A stretch of DNA of 64,000 bases from the NCBI GenBank assembly GCA_011317545.1, contig WUJK01000008.1:806001-870000 (forward strand), read 5' to 3'. Below, piece after piece: positions 11,309-24,392 of the stretch. Origin of the DNA: Coniella vitis. Taxonomy: Eukaryota; Ascomycota; Sordariomycetes; Diaporthales; Schizoparmaceae. Every line of letters starts with the position of its first letter. Positions within the stretch are counted from its first letter, which is position 1. Made by a program: the position numbers and the translations under genes. The notes beneath the pieces were generated by a model that worked only from the letters and a program-made list of their open reading frames with translations, did not search any database and was not told the DNA's origin.

Positions 11309-12103
11309 TCAAGCAAGGCCTGCTCCAGTCGCCTCCTCCCTCCTCTTCTCCCAAAACCCTTTGCCATAACTCACCAAGATCTCTTGGCCCTTTGCAATGC
11401 CTTTGCTGCTACCGCCACCACCACGGCTCCCAAATGTGCCTTTCCCTTTCACATTGCCCTTGATCCGATCTTTCTCCTTTTTGTTTGCGCCCGCAGGCAT
11501 CACAAACACTGCCATGCCCATCTCAGCCCTCTTTACATCCCACACCTCGCAAAATTCCGCATTTGGCCTCACTGCGCCAGGGACTCCGCGGTAATCATTG
11601 ATGAACCGTGCTTCATTGCCTGACTCGGTAGCGTCAACTGCTACACCTCCTGTGTGCTTTCTCTCTTTGCCTTGTCCTGCTTCATCTCTTCCTTGACCAT
11701 CATCACCACAGCGATCCGTCACCCACAAATCATAATCCGACGTCGCATACAGCGGATCGTCGGACCCGTGGAGAAGACCCAGATACGGCAAAATCAAGCT
11801 TCCGGGGGCGAGATCGCGGGCGGCAAAGAGGCCGGCTTGGTTGCAGGCGGGGTGGGACGGATCGGTGATCTTGTGGATGCGAACATTGGGAGAGGGGCCT
11901 GGGGTGAGGGTCTGTGGGAGTTCACGCAGTGTTGTTGCTGGTGGTGGTGGTGATGATGATGATGATGCCGGTCTTAATGGCTTTGTGCGTAGAGACTTGA
12001 TGTGAGATGCAGTCAGAGAGGGGGCGTAGGCGGAGGCGCGGATGTAGAGCACGCCTGGGGGCCAGTTCTTGGGATGCTGGGATTGGGTGTTGGAATGCAC
12101 CAT
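11309..12103 (-). CDS. SET-domain protein (fungal, small)
   Basis: Single exon, 264 residues, starting at the ATG at 12103 (MVHSNTQSQHPKNWP). The open frame reaches a few codons further only through a non-ATG codon. SET-domain landmarks are present: AGLFAARDLAPGSLILPYLG, DYDLWV, the substrate/AdoMet segment ESGNEARFINDYRGV, NAEFCEVWD, and the terminal GQEILVSYGKGFW. SET proteins transfer a methyl group from AdoMet to lysine; the target is unknown. A Lys/Gly-rich, Ser-containing loop (about residues 215-240) interrupts the C-terminal half. There is no post-SET Cys cluster. It is transcribed towards the OCD-like gene. Confidence 0.8.
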   Translation of the reverse strand: MVHSNTQSQHPKNWPPGVLYIRASAYAPSLTASHIKSLRTKPLRPASSSSSPPPPATTLRELPQTLTPGPSPNVRIHKITDPSHPACNQAGLFAARDLAPGSLILPYLGLLHGSDDPLYATSDYDLWVTDRCGDDGQGRDEAGQGKERKHTGGVAVDATESGNEARFINDYRGVPGAVRPNAEFCEVWDVKRAEMGMAVFVMPAGANKKEKDRIKGNVKGKGTFGSRGGGGSSKGIAKGQEILVSYGKGFWEKRREEATGAGLA

Positions 12104-12624
12104 TCTAGGCGTGATCAACAATGAATTTCGTCAGATGTCTGTTTGTTGAAGGAATGAGGGATGGACTGGGAACAAGTGTTTTGGTAGGATGTGATTGAGG
12201 GGAAGCTGTGGTCTGTCAATTGCCGAATTTGGGGTTGCGCCAAGTGTGGAAGGACGCATCTCTGCCACGCGGTTTCCACATACGGTTATACAGTCGTACT
12301 TACATGTGAGGGCCGGGGATCCATCTCCGTGGTGAGTTAGTTCAGAGATCTCGAATATAAAGACGGTGCGAATATCATGGGCTTCCATCTATTGTTCGGT
12401 GGAAATGCATATTCGTTCATATGGACGAAAAAGATGAATTGCTTCGCCAACCTTGGAACTAGAAGTTCGTGCAGAAATGGTATTACTCCTGCCTGTTACT
12501 GAATTCAATGCAGAAGAACCGTCCAATAACCACATAGACAGTGTCCAATCGCCCCATACTCGTCTCTGGACTAAAACACAAGATAGCTCGGTACCCCTAA
12601 AGAAATCAAGACTTGAACCCCAAA
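12104..12624. other. Intergenic region
   Basis: About 520 bases between two minus-strand genes, with no supported gene. Confidence 0.35.
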
Positions 12625-13357
12625 TCAAAAAGCCTGTCCAATTGGGATTTTGAAAGAACGCCCCTTCCGCAGATGGTCAGGATACCGCGAGTCCCTCTCA
12701 GAATCATAGTCCTGATCCCAGTGATACACGCCGTCCCTCAACGGGTCCATATACCCAGCCGACCATTGCTGTCGATAGCCCCTTGCCCACTGCTGGTGAT
12801 AGCTCCTTACCCACTCATCCTGCTCCGGCGTGGACTGCTGGCTGCGATCCTGACCCGCTGCCGTTGCGCGGACCCTTTCGAAATCCAGTGCGGGATTGTG
12901 GTGCATGACTGGTAGGCGAATTGTATCCCTTGATTGTACCGTTTGCAGATGTCTCCCGGTGCCGATTCCAGCACCAGCGTCAGGTGGTGATGATGATGAT
13001 GTTGTTGATTTGGCAAGTGGAGTTGCCTGTCCCCTGGCGACGACCGGCCAAAGAGGACCTCGCAAGGATGACTTTCTCGATGGGATATTGCGAGGCGGCA
13101 TTCTTGCTTTCCGATGCTCATTAGCGTCTATGTTGGTGGAGCTCGCGTCAAGATTGCCAAGGTGGCCGGTGTTGCTGTTCCTCGCGATTGTCATGCTAGG
13201 TTGCGTGATATTCCCGGTCCGTGCTCCCGAGGCACTTGATATTGTCCTGAGAGACTTAGCAGACGCCTTGTCGTGATGTGAGGTTTGGTGTGAACTGCCA
13301 TCACCTGCACCGTCACTAAAGCCACCGCTGCTCCTCCTTTTCCTCCTCCTCCTACTG

Positions 13358-13388
<31 letters not shown>

Positions 13389-13506
13389 GACCGTTTTCGC
13401 TACGGCTCCGTTTTGAAAATCCTGAATGGATCCATAAAGTAGACTTGCTCCAGGCTTCCGCCAAAACATCTGTCAAGGAAGGTATGCAGTTGTAGGTTTC
13501 ACTCAT
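12625..13506 (-). CDS. Hypothetical Ser/Arg-rich protein
   Basis: A single-exon frame of 293 residues from the ATG at 13506 (MSETYNCIPSLTDVLAEAW). I do not recognise the family. After a short N-terminal block there is a run of eleven Ser followed by RRRRKRR, then a long low-complexity Ser/Thr/Ala/Arg region. The C-terminus has a Trp/Tyr/Gln-rich block with the imperfect repeats SYHQQWARG, GYRQQWSAG and acidic DQDYDSERD. The composition suggests a disordered, perhaps nuclear, protein. The frame stays open another 56 codons upstream, but that part is unlike the rest and the preceding sequence looks untranslated. The Ser run comes from a CTG/CTA repeat (13358-13390 on the plus strand). The length of the frame supports coding, but expression evidence would be needed. 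Confidence 0.5.
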
Positions 13507-14587
13507 GTCGTGTGAACGGCTTCCTTTGTTGAGCGGTATGAAGCTTCTGTACAGGTATACTCTGGTTATATAATACCAATCGAGCCAATCATTTCCGATA
13601 AGAAAGCGTTGCGTTTTGATTTTCTTGTTCGATGAGGATAAATCGACGCGTCTACTTTGAGATATGCTGCGCACTGCCTTGGATTCTAATCATACGCGTT
13701 CGATATCGTCTGAGACCGAAAGGCTGTAGAGGTGGACATTGCGATTGGTCTTCCGAGAATGACTACGCCTCATCACAAAAACATGGTGCGGGATTCACTC
13801 CAATAATGGGTCGATGTCGGCATTAGGAACTGTCCAGATATATGTCATAAGATGGACGTGGCCAAACGTCGTGATCCGTGGTGAGGGTAAGTAATAAGAG
13901 GAGAAATCCTGTAAATCATGAGATCTGGGGAACAGAGAGAGAAAGAGAGAGGCAGACAGAGGCAGAAAGCGGACCATTGGACGTCAGCCCCAACATCCCA
14001 TCGTCAAGAGAGAAAAGGTGGTATCGACGGGGTCCGGAACCATTGTGCTGACGTTTTTGGCTCGTCTAGGTATAGTCTCGTTGTGTCGCTCGGCGCTTGG
14101 GGGGCGAAGAAGCAGTCTTGTGCGACCCGCCAACAAGACCAACTAAAGGTCCTTGCAATTCCATCCAGTCGAGAGCCTTGCTTGGACTAGAATATTATAT
14201 TCTTTTGAAAAGAAGGAAATATAACAAGGTCATTGTTGAGGGTTCTGGACGTGTGAATGCAGTCTTGGAAGATTTTCAAGGCTTACACGCGCCCCGGGCG
14301 TAAAATAGATCTTGGAGCCTTTGGTTAAGCCAATGTGTAATCTCTCGGAAGTCAGGCGAATCGGCCCGCCTCCAGCAGCATGTAGCCAATGTCGTCACCC
14401 TTTGGGGGCCGTTTTTATCTCATTCAACATGCATTATGGGAAGGACTTTGCATATGTCACCAACCAGGAAGAGATCCTACTACGCTGGGCCAATCTTCAT
14501 CAAACCAACACATGGAAGCGAGGAGATAAGTAGATGAGTACACTATGTTCTTCAGCTGCTGTCTCTTGATGCGTAAAGTTTCCTAAC

Positions 14588-14590
<3 letters not shown>

Positions 14591-14630
<40 letters not shown>

Positions 14631-14655
14631 TGAGAGTGAGAGTGAGAGTGAGAGA
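14591..14655. repeat. (GT)n microsatellite followed by GAGAGT repeats
   Basis: About 19 tandem GT units (14591-14629) run directly into several GAGAGT units ending near 14655. Confidence 0.9.
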
Positions 14656-16335
14656 TGCTTTGTCTTTGTAGCAGTTCTCTACCAGAAGTTATATGCAGAT
14701 AGAGCTCTGTAACCATGTCCAAATTGTGACAGTGACTAATTTTTGAATTACGAACACAACCCCTTCAAATGCCAGAGTACGTAATCAAGCAGAGGAATAG
14801 TTGTCATTCGGCCGTTGGTCTGCTGTCAGCCCTTTCAAACCGTTGGCTTCAAGCGAGAAGAAATGTAAGCATTGCGGTACGATAAGTGAGCTTGTATCCA
14901 TCTCAACTTCCGACTGCGCTCTCTCTCTTTTCCCACTCCCCCCCAAAAGGAATCCCCCGTTGCATCTCTTGCACATGGTATAATCAGGGTTGTCGTATAG
15001 GCCTGTTCTTCATAAACATTTGTCTGGTATGAAATCGTAACAGCGGTTGCTCATCCATCATTCCATCTTATGGAGCTTGTGCCTCGAATATCCTCTATTT
15101 GCAAAGTCCTACTGACGAGTGGTTGACTCTCGCATATGTGCACAAACAAAGTAGACGTTGCGTATAGCCATAAATATCGACCATGAACAGTCAGGTAATG
15201 GCTCATTTTGTAGCACCCAAGACAAAACCTGACGTCTTGACACCCAAATTCCCCACGATTTGCCCACAAGATGCCTTTGGGTCACGACCTGATGTTGTTG
15301 TGCTTCGATAAATGATACCTGCTCAAGGACACCGGAACAGCCAGCCCCGCTCAAGAAAGATTGAGTTGTGTTGCATCAGTGTGGCATGGTGCCGCGAGAA
15401 AACAGAGTTGGAGTATTTCAAACTTTTGTAACAAACTTCCAAGAGAATGAACTGCCTTTGAATCTCAGAATGCCCGGATGCCTCAAGAGTCAACGGTTTG
15501 GGTAAATTACTACGAGCCGCTGTAAGCTTTGTGTGTTCTAATGCTAAGCAAATAACAGCTTGAACGACGTGATGGTGTCTTGGAATCGACCTAAATCGTG
15601 AAAACAGACCACACAACTACTCTTATTAGTAGCTTTATGTTCCTAACAGAGCTGTCATCGGCTCACCCGTTAGGGAGGTGATAGCACATTCCGTGTAGAA
15701 ATCCCGCGCAAAGATAGAAAATGGTCTTTGCAAGGAATATTCCCACCTGTATACTCAGACAACCTCGAGAGCTTCTTCATCTAGGAACGCCTGTCGCAGC
15801 GGTCTGCTCGTCTTCTCATAGGCAAAAATGCGCTTGGACAATGCTTTTGATTTAACCTTTTGTTTGTTGAATAAGCATCAAGGCCACTGGTTCTCTTCCA
15901 TGTGCCGAGTAGGTGTTTTTCTTCTTCTTTTTTTTCTGGTTGGTGAAGTCGATAATCCTCGAGAAGGGATCCCTATATATTCACCAGAGCGCATTCGCAA
16001 CGTCAATCTCTCACAAGTCCATTCAGAGAGATCGAAGCTAATAATTCCCAGAATTAAGGTTGGGAAGAACTCCCGCGAGAGGGGCTTCTAGCGCCAACGC
16101 GTCACGTGGGGAAACGTCATGCCCAGATCATTGCCATGCCCGTATAGAAAGAAATAAATACCTAGTAAGTGACTGGCTGGCGGTTCTGCTACTATATATA
16201 TACCTAGATACCTACGTTCATGCTACTAGTATTGGCTCTTGAAAAATGCCTCCTCAACACAGATCATCTCGTACTATTGAACACTGTCGGTAGGTTTGCG
16301 CGTATGATTACCATATTCATAGTAACTGTACCGTG

Positions 16336-16467
16336 TACTACTATGTACGTACGACAAGGAACTGAGAGCCTCCTGGCATGACGGCGGCGGGGGAGAAATT
16401 TGATAGGATACTTTGTATGTACATAGTATTAGCAGTACTGCGGATCTGCCATTGCCATACTATGTAC
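16336..16467. repeat. TACATAGTA-type motifs, three copies
   Basis: Copies at 16336-16352 (TACTACTATGTACGTAC), 16418-16430 (TGTACATAGTATT) and 16457-16467 (ATACTATGTAC) lie within 132 bases, in both orientations. Confidence 0.55.
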
Positions 16468-17530
16468 AGCGATTAGTTTGTTGATGATGGCAATAGTGGA
16501 TATCTTGGATGGGGAGAGCGATCGGTTTTTTTTGATACGATTTTTGTAGATCGTTTGTGGTTGCGGAGATGAGTAATCGAATGACAATTTCACTGTCCCC
16601 TCTTGACGCAACCCATGCTCTCCACAAGCTGGCTCCTGCTTGAGGTTGTCTCAGATGCCAATCGAAAAGGCTCGGTGACGTGATGTAGCGACGCATGAAA
16701 GAGGAAAGGAACTGCCGAACACCTTCCGCGCGATACTTTATGAGGGTCCATATATTCGGAACCAGGTGGCAGGGTCAGCGTAGCGACACTAGCGCCGCTT
16801 GAGAGATTGCTTGGTGCTTCCTACCGCCCAAGAAAAAAAAAACCCTAACCGAAACAATGTTCAAAGACAGATATACGGTCACTGTTTCCCGAACAGCATC
16901 AAAACAGCAGGCGCGGTAAACGATAAGCATTTGCTACAATAGTACCTGTCAGGTCTGTCAGATCACGCCAGCGACGCAGATGAACGTCCCCACCCCACTA
17001 CGATGGGTTTATATCCGACAGTCCAGCGGTGTACTGTGTACATAGTATATCCATGCGCACATGTCACCGTGATGGGGCTCGACTTTTTTCCCAGTTATGC
17101 CAGCAAAAGCCCCGCAGAGTCGATCTCGTAGATATGACAGCCGCCCTTCGTCCTGGCCAGCTGTTGCCCCGGAAAAGCAGTACAACAAACACTCCTTTGG
17201 AGACTGACACAGCTACTGACCCAGATACTGACCGGTCAGCTTCCAATACACAACTGGTACCACAAGCCCCAGCCCGACTCAAAAGAGCTCAACGAATCTG
17301 ATGTTGTCGACTGTCGATACGTAAGACCGGCATCTGGGAATCCGTTTTCTGCGTGGGGTCGTGGCGATTATTTGATTGGTACTGTAATTGTCAGCAGAGC
17401 CTAGAACCCCTTTGTGACGTTCTGCAGCAGCCTCCTTCCTTTAGGCCGCCTGTGAGGTTCTTATGAGCCCCCGGCGCGCACCGCTTCCTTCATTCTCCCT
17501 GTGAACGTGCCGCAACCAAAGAAGTACAAC

Positions 17531-20436
17531 ATGGACGCCCAAAGCCACTATTCTGGCCGGGCCGAAACGCTCACCGGCCACGAAAAGGCCGCCGAAGAAG
17601 CCGCATCGCCCTCGAGTCCAACTGCAGGCCTCTCAAGCGACGACACTGATGTGGAGAAAGCGTCGAGCCATACTGTCAGTCCCAGAGCATCCGTGGCCCG
17701 CGTGCGCTCCCAGAATGGCTACGGATGTGACGAGGGGACCAACAGCGAAGAAGACATTCCGCCGTCCCATGACCCAGGGGCTCAGGTGCAAAATCAGCTT
17801 TCCCAGCCAAAGGACGGTGACGAGTTCGATGTCGGCTTCGACGGCGGCAATGCCGACCCATGGTGCCCGCGCAGCAAGGCCACGGCACGCAAGTGGGCAA
17901 TTGTTGCGCTCGCCTCTGCAGGCAGCCTTTGCGTGACCTGCGCCTCTTCCATCTATACCTCGACATACACGCAGATGGACGCCGAATTCGACTGCAGTCA
18001 TATCTTGGCCACGCTTGGACTGTCCACGTTTGTGGCTGGTATCGCTCTCGGTCCCATGTGGAGCCCATTGTCCGAGTTTTATGGAAGGCGTCCCATCTAC
18101 CTTGTGTCCTTTGCCGTCTTCACCATCTGGATCATCCCGTGTGCTGTGGCACAGAATATCGAGACTATCATTATCGCGCGTTTCTTCCAAGGTCTGGCGG
18201 GCAGTGCTTTCCTCAGCGTCAGTGGAGGCACAGTGAGCGATCTGTTCACGCCCGAGAAGATGGCTCACCCCATGACCCTCTTCACGGCCTCGCCCTTCTT
18301 GGGACCTTGTGTAGGTCCTCTAATGGGAGGGTTCATCAACTCTAACGTCAACTGGCGGTGGACTCACTATTTCATGATCATATGGGCCTTTTGCATGTTT
18401 GTGGCCATCTTTTGCATTGTACCAGAGACATATCGTACGTCTTGCCAAGCTGTTGTTCACCCTCGAGGAGCGCGGAGAGCGTGACCGTGTGCTAACCCAT
18501 CGCAGACCCCGTTGTCCTAAAGCAGAAAGCCAAGTTCCTCCGCAAGCAGACCGGGGATGACCGCTACAAGGCTCCCATTGAAAGGTCCGACAAGTCCGTC
18601 GCTCGGACGGTGGGCAGAGCACTTCTGCGCCCTTTCCAGATCCTTGCGTTTGAGCCCATGGCCCTCGTCCTCAACATCCACTCCGCCCTACTCCTTGGCA
18701 TCTTGTATCTTTTCTTTGGCGCCTTCGCCATTGTCTTCGAAGGAGCCTATGGCTTCAACCTCTGGCAAACAGGCTTGAGTTTCTTGGGCATGCTGGTCGG
18801 AATGACTGCAGGCACCTTGACGAGCGGCTTGTGGATGAATGTCCGCGCAAAACTTATTGCTAAAAATGGGGGCAAAATCGAGCCCGAATTCAGGCTGCCG
18901 TCTGTCATGGTGGGATCCATCTCTGTGACGATTGGAATGTTCTGGTTCGCATGGACCACAATGCCATCGGTGCACTGGATTGTGCCCATCATTGGATCTG
19001 GTGTATTTGGATTAGGCGTAAGTGTACCTGTGTTTCCCAATCTCCCATCTCACTCCTTTGTCGTCAGGGCTTGAAGCAGCGAGACAGGTGTGTATCCCAT
19101 TGGGGAGTCCGAGCTTGTCACAAGCCCTCAGGCCCTGGCAGGCGGGAACGGTGTCTCGGAACTTGTCAAGTTTTAGAAGGGACACAAACTCCCCACATGG
19201 CTTTGGAACACACGCCCTCGTGTCTACATATTTCGTCCCGTGTTGCGCTGCTCCAGCATGTCTCGAAGAGAGCCGGCAAGGGGCTGGCAGCTGGGTCCTC
19301 GTCACCAGGCGGATTGAGGTGAACTTTCACCGTCGCACAACCCCAATTTAGGACGATCGTAGCACGCCGTTGGGATGTTACCTTAGTAATGGGTTTGTCA
19401 CGGCAGAGCCAATTGGGAAAGCAGTGCTTCTCTGCATACAAAGCTTCGCCTGTCGTTCGTTTCTATGATCTCACATTTTGCATCACAATATGGGAAACTT
19501 GCAGCTAACCGACCGGGCACCTGGCCCTTTGGCGTTTTACAGGTAGTCATGTGTTTCTCTGGAACTTTTACATACCTGGTGAGTAAATATTTTGGACCTC
19601 GCACAAGGCCATGATCCTCAGCACCATCACTAGTCTGGTCTTGTCTCGTTCTATTTTTGTTTTTAGCAGGTCTCGTATAACGTCAAAGGCGGCGCGGGCC
19701 CTAGACAACAATGTACCAAGCATTGCACACCGGCGCCATCTGTCTTCGAGACTTTGTGGCATCATTACCCGGCATGAGAAAATCATTGGTTCATGTACGG
19801 GTCTTTTCGCTGACGTAGTACACGCGCGTCCCAGGTCGAGACGTATCCCGCCTACGCTGCTAGTAGCTTGGCTGCTAATGCATTCACGAGATGTCTTTTT
19901 GCTGGTAAGTTGCATATCTGCACAACAGAACAATCAAAAAAGGGATAGGGGCATGCTACGTGGCACCGGACTATGATCCGTTCTTCCATACAGCCGGGAC
20001 CTAAAAATAAGGAACAGAAAGACCATTTCTATGCACTGACGGTGGGATTGCCTACGCATATTATCATGGCAAAAGCAAAGAGAGAGACAGGAGAGACACC
20101 AGACTTGGCTGACCATCGTTGCGCTTACAATGTACAGCCGCCTTCCCTCTATTTGGCACGCAGATGTACGACGCGCTAGGCGATCAGGTGAGCAAACCTA
20201 CCCTGCTTTTCCCCTCGGCAATTCTTTACACTTGTTTGCGAAGGGATGAAAGCGTGGACAATGAAAGGAGGAATCGTGTATGCGGGCTCATTCTGGCTAA
20301 CACGAGTTCTTCGATGATGCAGTGGGCGACATCGCTTTTGGCCTTTTTGACGCTGGTCATGCTGCCGTTCCCGACCATCTTCTTCAAGTATGGTAAGCGA
20401 ATACGCGCCCATTCGAAAATGGCAATAACGGGGTGA
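17531..20436 (+). CDS. MFS transporter (DHA1-type, six exons)
   Basis: Exons 17531-18434, 18506-19017, 19543-19578, 19835-19904, 20138-20187 and 20323-20436 give 561 residues. About 120 hydrophilic N-terminal residues precede twelve expected membrane spans. Family signatures are PLSEFYGRRPIYLV, NWRWTHYFMIIWAF, FEGAYGFNLWQTGLSFLG, and in the late exons CFSGTFTYL, VETYPAYAASSLAANAFTRC and AAFPLFGTQMYDALG. This matches the drug:H+ antiporter / polyamine-like branch of fungal plasma-membrane carriers; the substrate is unknown. The C-terminal third is split into short exons of 36, 70 and 50 nt separated by introns of 525, 256, 233 and 135 nt, long for this window. Every junction is GT-AG and in phase, and the joined protein reads continuously through the family pattern. 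Reading straight on from exon 2 would stop after 19 more codons. The start ATG was preferred over an upstream GTG. Confidence 0.85.
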
Positions 20437-21189
20437 GAAACGGTACTTTGATGGTTCTGTCCCTGATTCGGGGTTGAAACAAATAAATGATGGATATATC
20501 TGTCTATATGTGTATGTATACGTATATAAGTTTGGTTTGACAAGCCCCCAAAAGGCATCAAACATTGTTGATACTAGGGGCGGTGCATTTAAATTTTGCA
20601 AAGCATATGACATGAGCTATGAGCATTCTGATAAAGTCGCTGTGGACCAAGTAGTGGCCTTTTTGTTTTCTGAAGAAAAAAAAAGAAAGCATGGTTTCCA
20701 CGAGTACGATTTGCTTCCATTTCTGAATATCCTATCCATTATTTTTAATAACCCTAGTGACTTTTTTCCTTGGCTTTCCTCGTTCTTTTGTGAGTGTCCT
20801 TGTGACCCGTCCGTGTTCGCTCATTATATATTCAGACTGCACAACCCCGGACCTGATGCATAGATTGATGGAAAGGGAAACAGAAGGAGTAGGGCAAAGA
20901 GGAAAAGTCGAGAATTTGGGGGGGGGGGGGAAACACACCGCAGGCTCACCACTGCAGCATCAGCAAGTACGGGCCTTGCTGGCGCAAGCGGCATCCCTCT
21001 CTGCGTGACAGACTGAATTTCTTTCTCCCCTTTTAATTTGTACGAGCCGTTCGTTTCATTTCGTTCGTCCACTCATTCCCTTTTGAGGTGACCTGATCAG
21101 ACCAGACTTGATCTGGCCTGGCTTAACTACTTGACTAGACATTTGGAAATAGCAGCCATTCTAATCAAGTCATGACACCATCTGCGGTA

Positions 21190-21213
21190 TTTTTTTTTTT
21201 TTTAAAAAAAAAA
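21190..21213. repeat. T-run / A-run inverted homopolymer
   Basis: A run of 14 T is followed directly by 10 A, a perfect inverted homopolymer that could form a hairpin in single-stranded form. Confidence 0.8.
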
Positions 21214-23174
21214 CCTACATAGGCAGAGTGAATGGATTTAAAGACTGATACTCGGATGGTCGGCTAATGCACCGGTCGGCATGAACCAAGAGTCTTGTGG
21301 GCCACTCTTTTCTTCTTCCCCTTCATTTTTGGGGGCCGGGGAAAGCAAGGTAAGGGAAGAAGGACTTATGTGAGAGACAGCACCTTGAGAGTTTGACAGA
21401 TCTTGCTCAGTTATCACGCGCAGAGAAGAATTGAGACAGAGACGGAGACTGGGTGGGTCGGGTAACACTGGGTTGTGCGCGGGAGTACTTAGGCGCTGTA
21501 CTAAAACAACAGGATAGGATCGTCAAAGTACTTTCAGACTTGACGGATGAGAGGGGATGCGGGAGGCCCGATGTTTCTACGTATGCATGTATTCAGGTAC
21601 AAACGGATCGTGGAAAGGATATACTAGTATTCATGGAAAGTTACAGTAACATTGTACGTAGGCAAGTACGTTGGTACCTAGCAGTTCTGAAGTTACTGGC
21701 GCACATCCTTGCAGATTACATTGTTATCGAAGAGCATGATGGTGAAGAAGACGACCACGTTGTTTCGGTCCAACGGAACGTGTGGGGCTCTTTGTTTGGG
21801 TTGGTACGGATGAAATATCATGGATGCAATGGGAAATGGTGATGTGCGGGACAAACATCCCGAGGATAGGTAATGTTGAGTCTCAAAGACAGAGAAGAAC
21901 CATATGGTAATTCACTGCTCAACGTACCAGAAGTATAGTGACACCAAGTATCACTCTTCTCGAAGCATATACTATGTAGTAACCTGGTACATGGCCCAGT
22001 CAACCAGAGGAACATAGCGCAAGAGCGGGTAGGTAATGTAACATGTAAATATGTATGCCCTGCTGGAAATCTCCATCATATTTGTCGGATCTCTGACCGC
22101 AATAGATGCAAGTGAGGCATCACCTGCCTCCACGTGCTTTGCCCAGATCTCCCACACCCCACCTCCCAGGTCAGAGCGCCACCGCTCTTTTCTGATCCGA
22201 GCAAGGGGTGGAGCTTGAAGCAAAAAAGGACGAGAAGACAAGAATATTACGAGGAAAAGAGAGAGGGTTACGGCAGCTCGCTTGTAGGGCTCGCAGACTG
22301 ATCTTTCGCCTCGTTGTTTCTTTTTCCTCTCCGCAACCATGTCATGCGCCCCTAATCTCAACCTGCAATGGTATGCTGCGTACTGTATTGCTTCCCTTTG
22401 TGCATAGCGCAACCGCTACTGCAGAGCCAGAGAGTGTAAATTGCAACAGGCAGAGATCGCAGATTAGTGCGTAGGCGAACCAGAGGGGCAGGGAGGATTC
22501 ATGTTTGAGAAGCAGCATAAAAGAAGTAAAAGAAGCGAAAAACAGACAAGGGCGTGCCTGATACATACCGGATGAATCATGGGTTGGCACCTGCGTGTCG
22601 CAGCCCTTTTTGACGTTCAATGGCGGCCCATGCCACTGTCCGTGAATCTATTGATCTGTTGTATGATGCTGTGTTGCGTGACCTTGACCTAGAACCTGGG
22701 ACAGTGCTTTATCAAACTGTGAGGCAGACAGAGATGCATGTATGTACATGCATAAAGTAAGAAACAGGGACACTGCATGGTCGTGGAGCCACGCAACCGT
22801 CAATCACATTGCCGGTTTCCTCAACTCTGTAGTCGAATAGGTATCCCGTCTGGTGCGTTCATGGGGGCGTCCTGGGGCCGTCTCGAGCCGTATCTTGCTG
22901 ACCTGCAGCAACATGGCGAGTACGGCAGGTGGCGAAGAAAAGAGAGATGCCGGAAGACAAGACGGTATCACCCAGCGAGCTGTGATAGAGATATGACGGT
23001 TGATTGATCTGTCAGCTAGTTGCAAGAAGAGGACTGGTGACTAGAGAAGAGGAGTCAGCGAGTAAGCCCGGGATGAAACAGGAAGAGGGAGGGTTGGTGC
23101 CAATGCTCTTGATACTCCATGAGAATGATGCCGCTGCTGCTCAAGGATGGATACACAGAAAAGCTCGGGACCGA

Positions 23175-23210
23175 TCCCCCCCCCCTCTCTCTCTCTGTGT
23201 GTGTGTGTGC
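23175..23210. repeat. Poly-C / (CT)n / (GT)n tract
   Basis: Ten or more C, then several CT units, then GT units, in one 36-base simple-sequence stretch. Confidence 0.85.
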
Positions 23211-24361
23211 GTGCCTTTCTCTTACTATGTACTCTCTATCTTGTATATGTGTCCACACTGCACTGTGCAGCACCGCAATATAGAATCCCAAAACCTGGAT
23301 GGGGGTGGATCCATGGCCCAGATGAAAGAGGTACAGTGGCACGGTGACACAGACTGTGCTCTCTCCATGCCACGCTGAATCTGCTGATCGCGTCTGTCGT
23401 CGAGGTGGAGAGTGATTCGTCTGCTGAGCTGAATCTGGGGTTTGGTCTGGGGGAGGAGAAGGAGGACAAGGTGAAGCAGGACAAGGAGAGGAGAGAGGAA
23501 AAAGCAACTTTACATACAGAGCGAGATTATGTGCGCGCAGGAGGCCGGGAAATTTCGGAGGGCTGGCTTGTCATGCAGCGAAGTGGTGTATTACTATACA
23601 TGACTTTCATCTCAAGGCACGACAGGAAAAAGAAAAGAAGGGAGCAGATGATGGCGAGAGAGTGGTGTTGTTGGTTGTGGTGGTTGTCAGTGTGGCTGGG
23701 TGGATTCCAAGCGGGGTGGATTCCAAGTTGGGTTGGCGGACGGGACGTTGACAATTGGCAAAGCCAAGACCAGGCGCTTCAGTTGAGAGGCCCTAGAGGC
23801 TCTGAAGACTGCAAGTCCTGTAAGCTGGTAGCACCCCTGTTCCCTGCGAATGGCGGACCTAGGCCCTGTACTTCGAACTAGCAGTCGTTTTCAGCGCACC
23901 AGCCTTTGCACCTTTTAGCATCTCCAGCCTGTCCGTGCACGCTGTACACAGGCGGTTCAGGTAGCGCAGCCTTGCCTTGGCTTCCCCACCCTGTAGCCGC
24001 AGCCGCACTCCGTCAGCGCCGCCCCCATTCCAACGTCTGCCGCAACAAAAGTGTGCGTCTTAGCCTGCCTTTGGGCGATCACGGCCAACTGACGTTGCAC
24101 TCTTCCTCCAATTCGGCTGCCGCCACCACCTCCGCCTCTATTCCAGCAGAGACACAAACTGACGAGGACCCTGAAGGGCTTCTCTCTCGACATCACCCCG
24201 TCTTGAACATCGCAGGCCATGGAGTGACGGCCCGGACCTCCTCGTCAAAAAAGTCCGAATCCACCTTGACGGCCTCGTCCACCGCCGTCTACCGCCACCA
24301 CCGCGGCCTCCTCCTTCGCCTTCTCCTGTTGCTGCTCCTTCAAGAACCAGAGTAGCAAGGG

Positions 24362-24392
24362 CAGTAGCAGTAGCAGTAGCAGTAGCAGTATC
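24362..24392. repeat. CAGTAG hexanucleotide repeat
   Basis: About five copies of CAGTAG in tandem in the non-coding region upstream of ERT1. Confidence 0.85.

Larger units (their letters stand above)
13507..17530. other. Gene-poor region upstream of the MFS transporter
   Basis: About 4 kb in which no ORF on either strand shows a known domain or family-consistent splicing. It contains a GT microsatellite at 14591-14629, several T/A runs, an AT-rich stretch with TACCTAGATACCTAC-type sequence near 16200, and TACATAGTA-type motifs at 16336-16467 and 17037-17050. Confidence 0.4.

Noticed and set aside
17633..18268. 211-codon ORF antisense to the MFS transporter
   Set aside because: It lies wholly within MFS exon 1 on the other strand; the MFS frame has clear family motifs.
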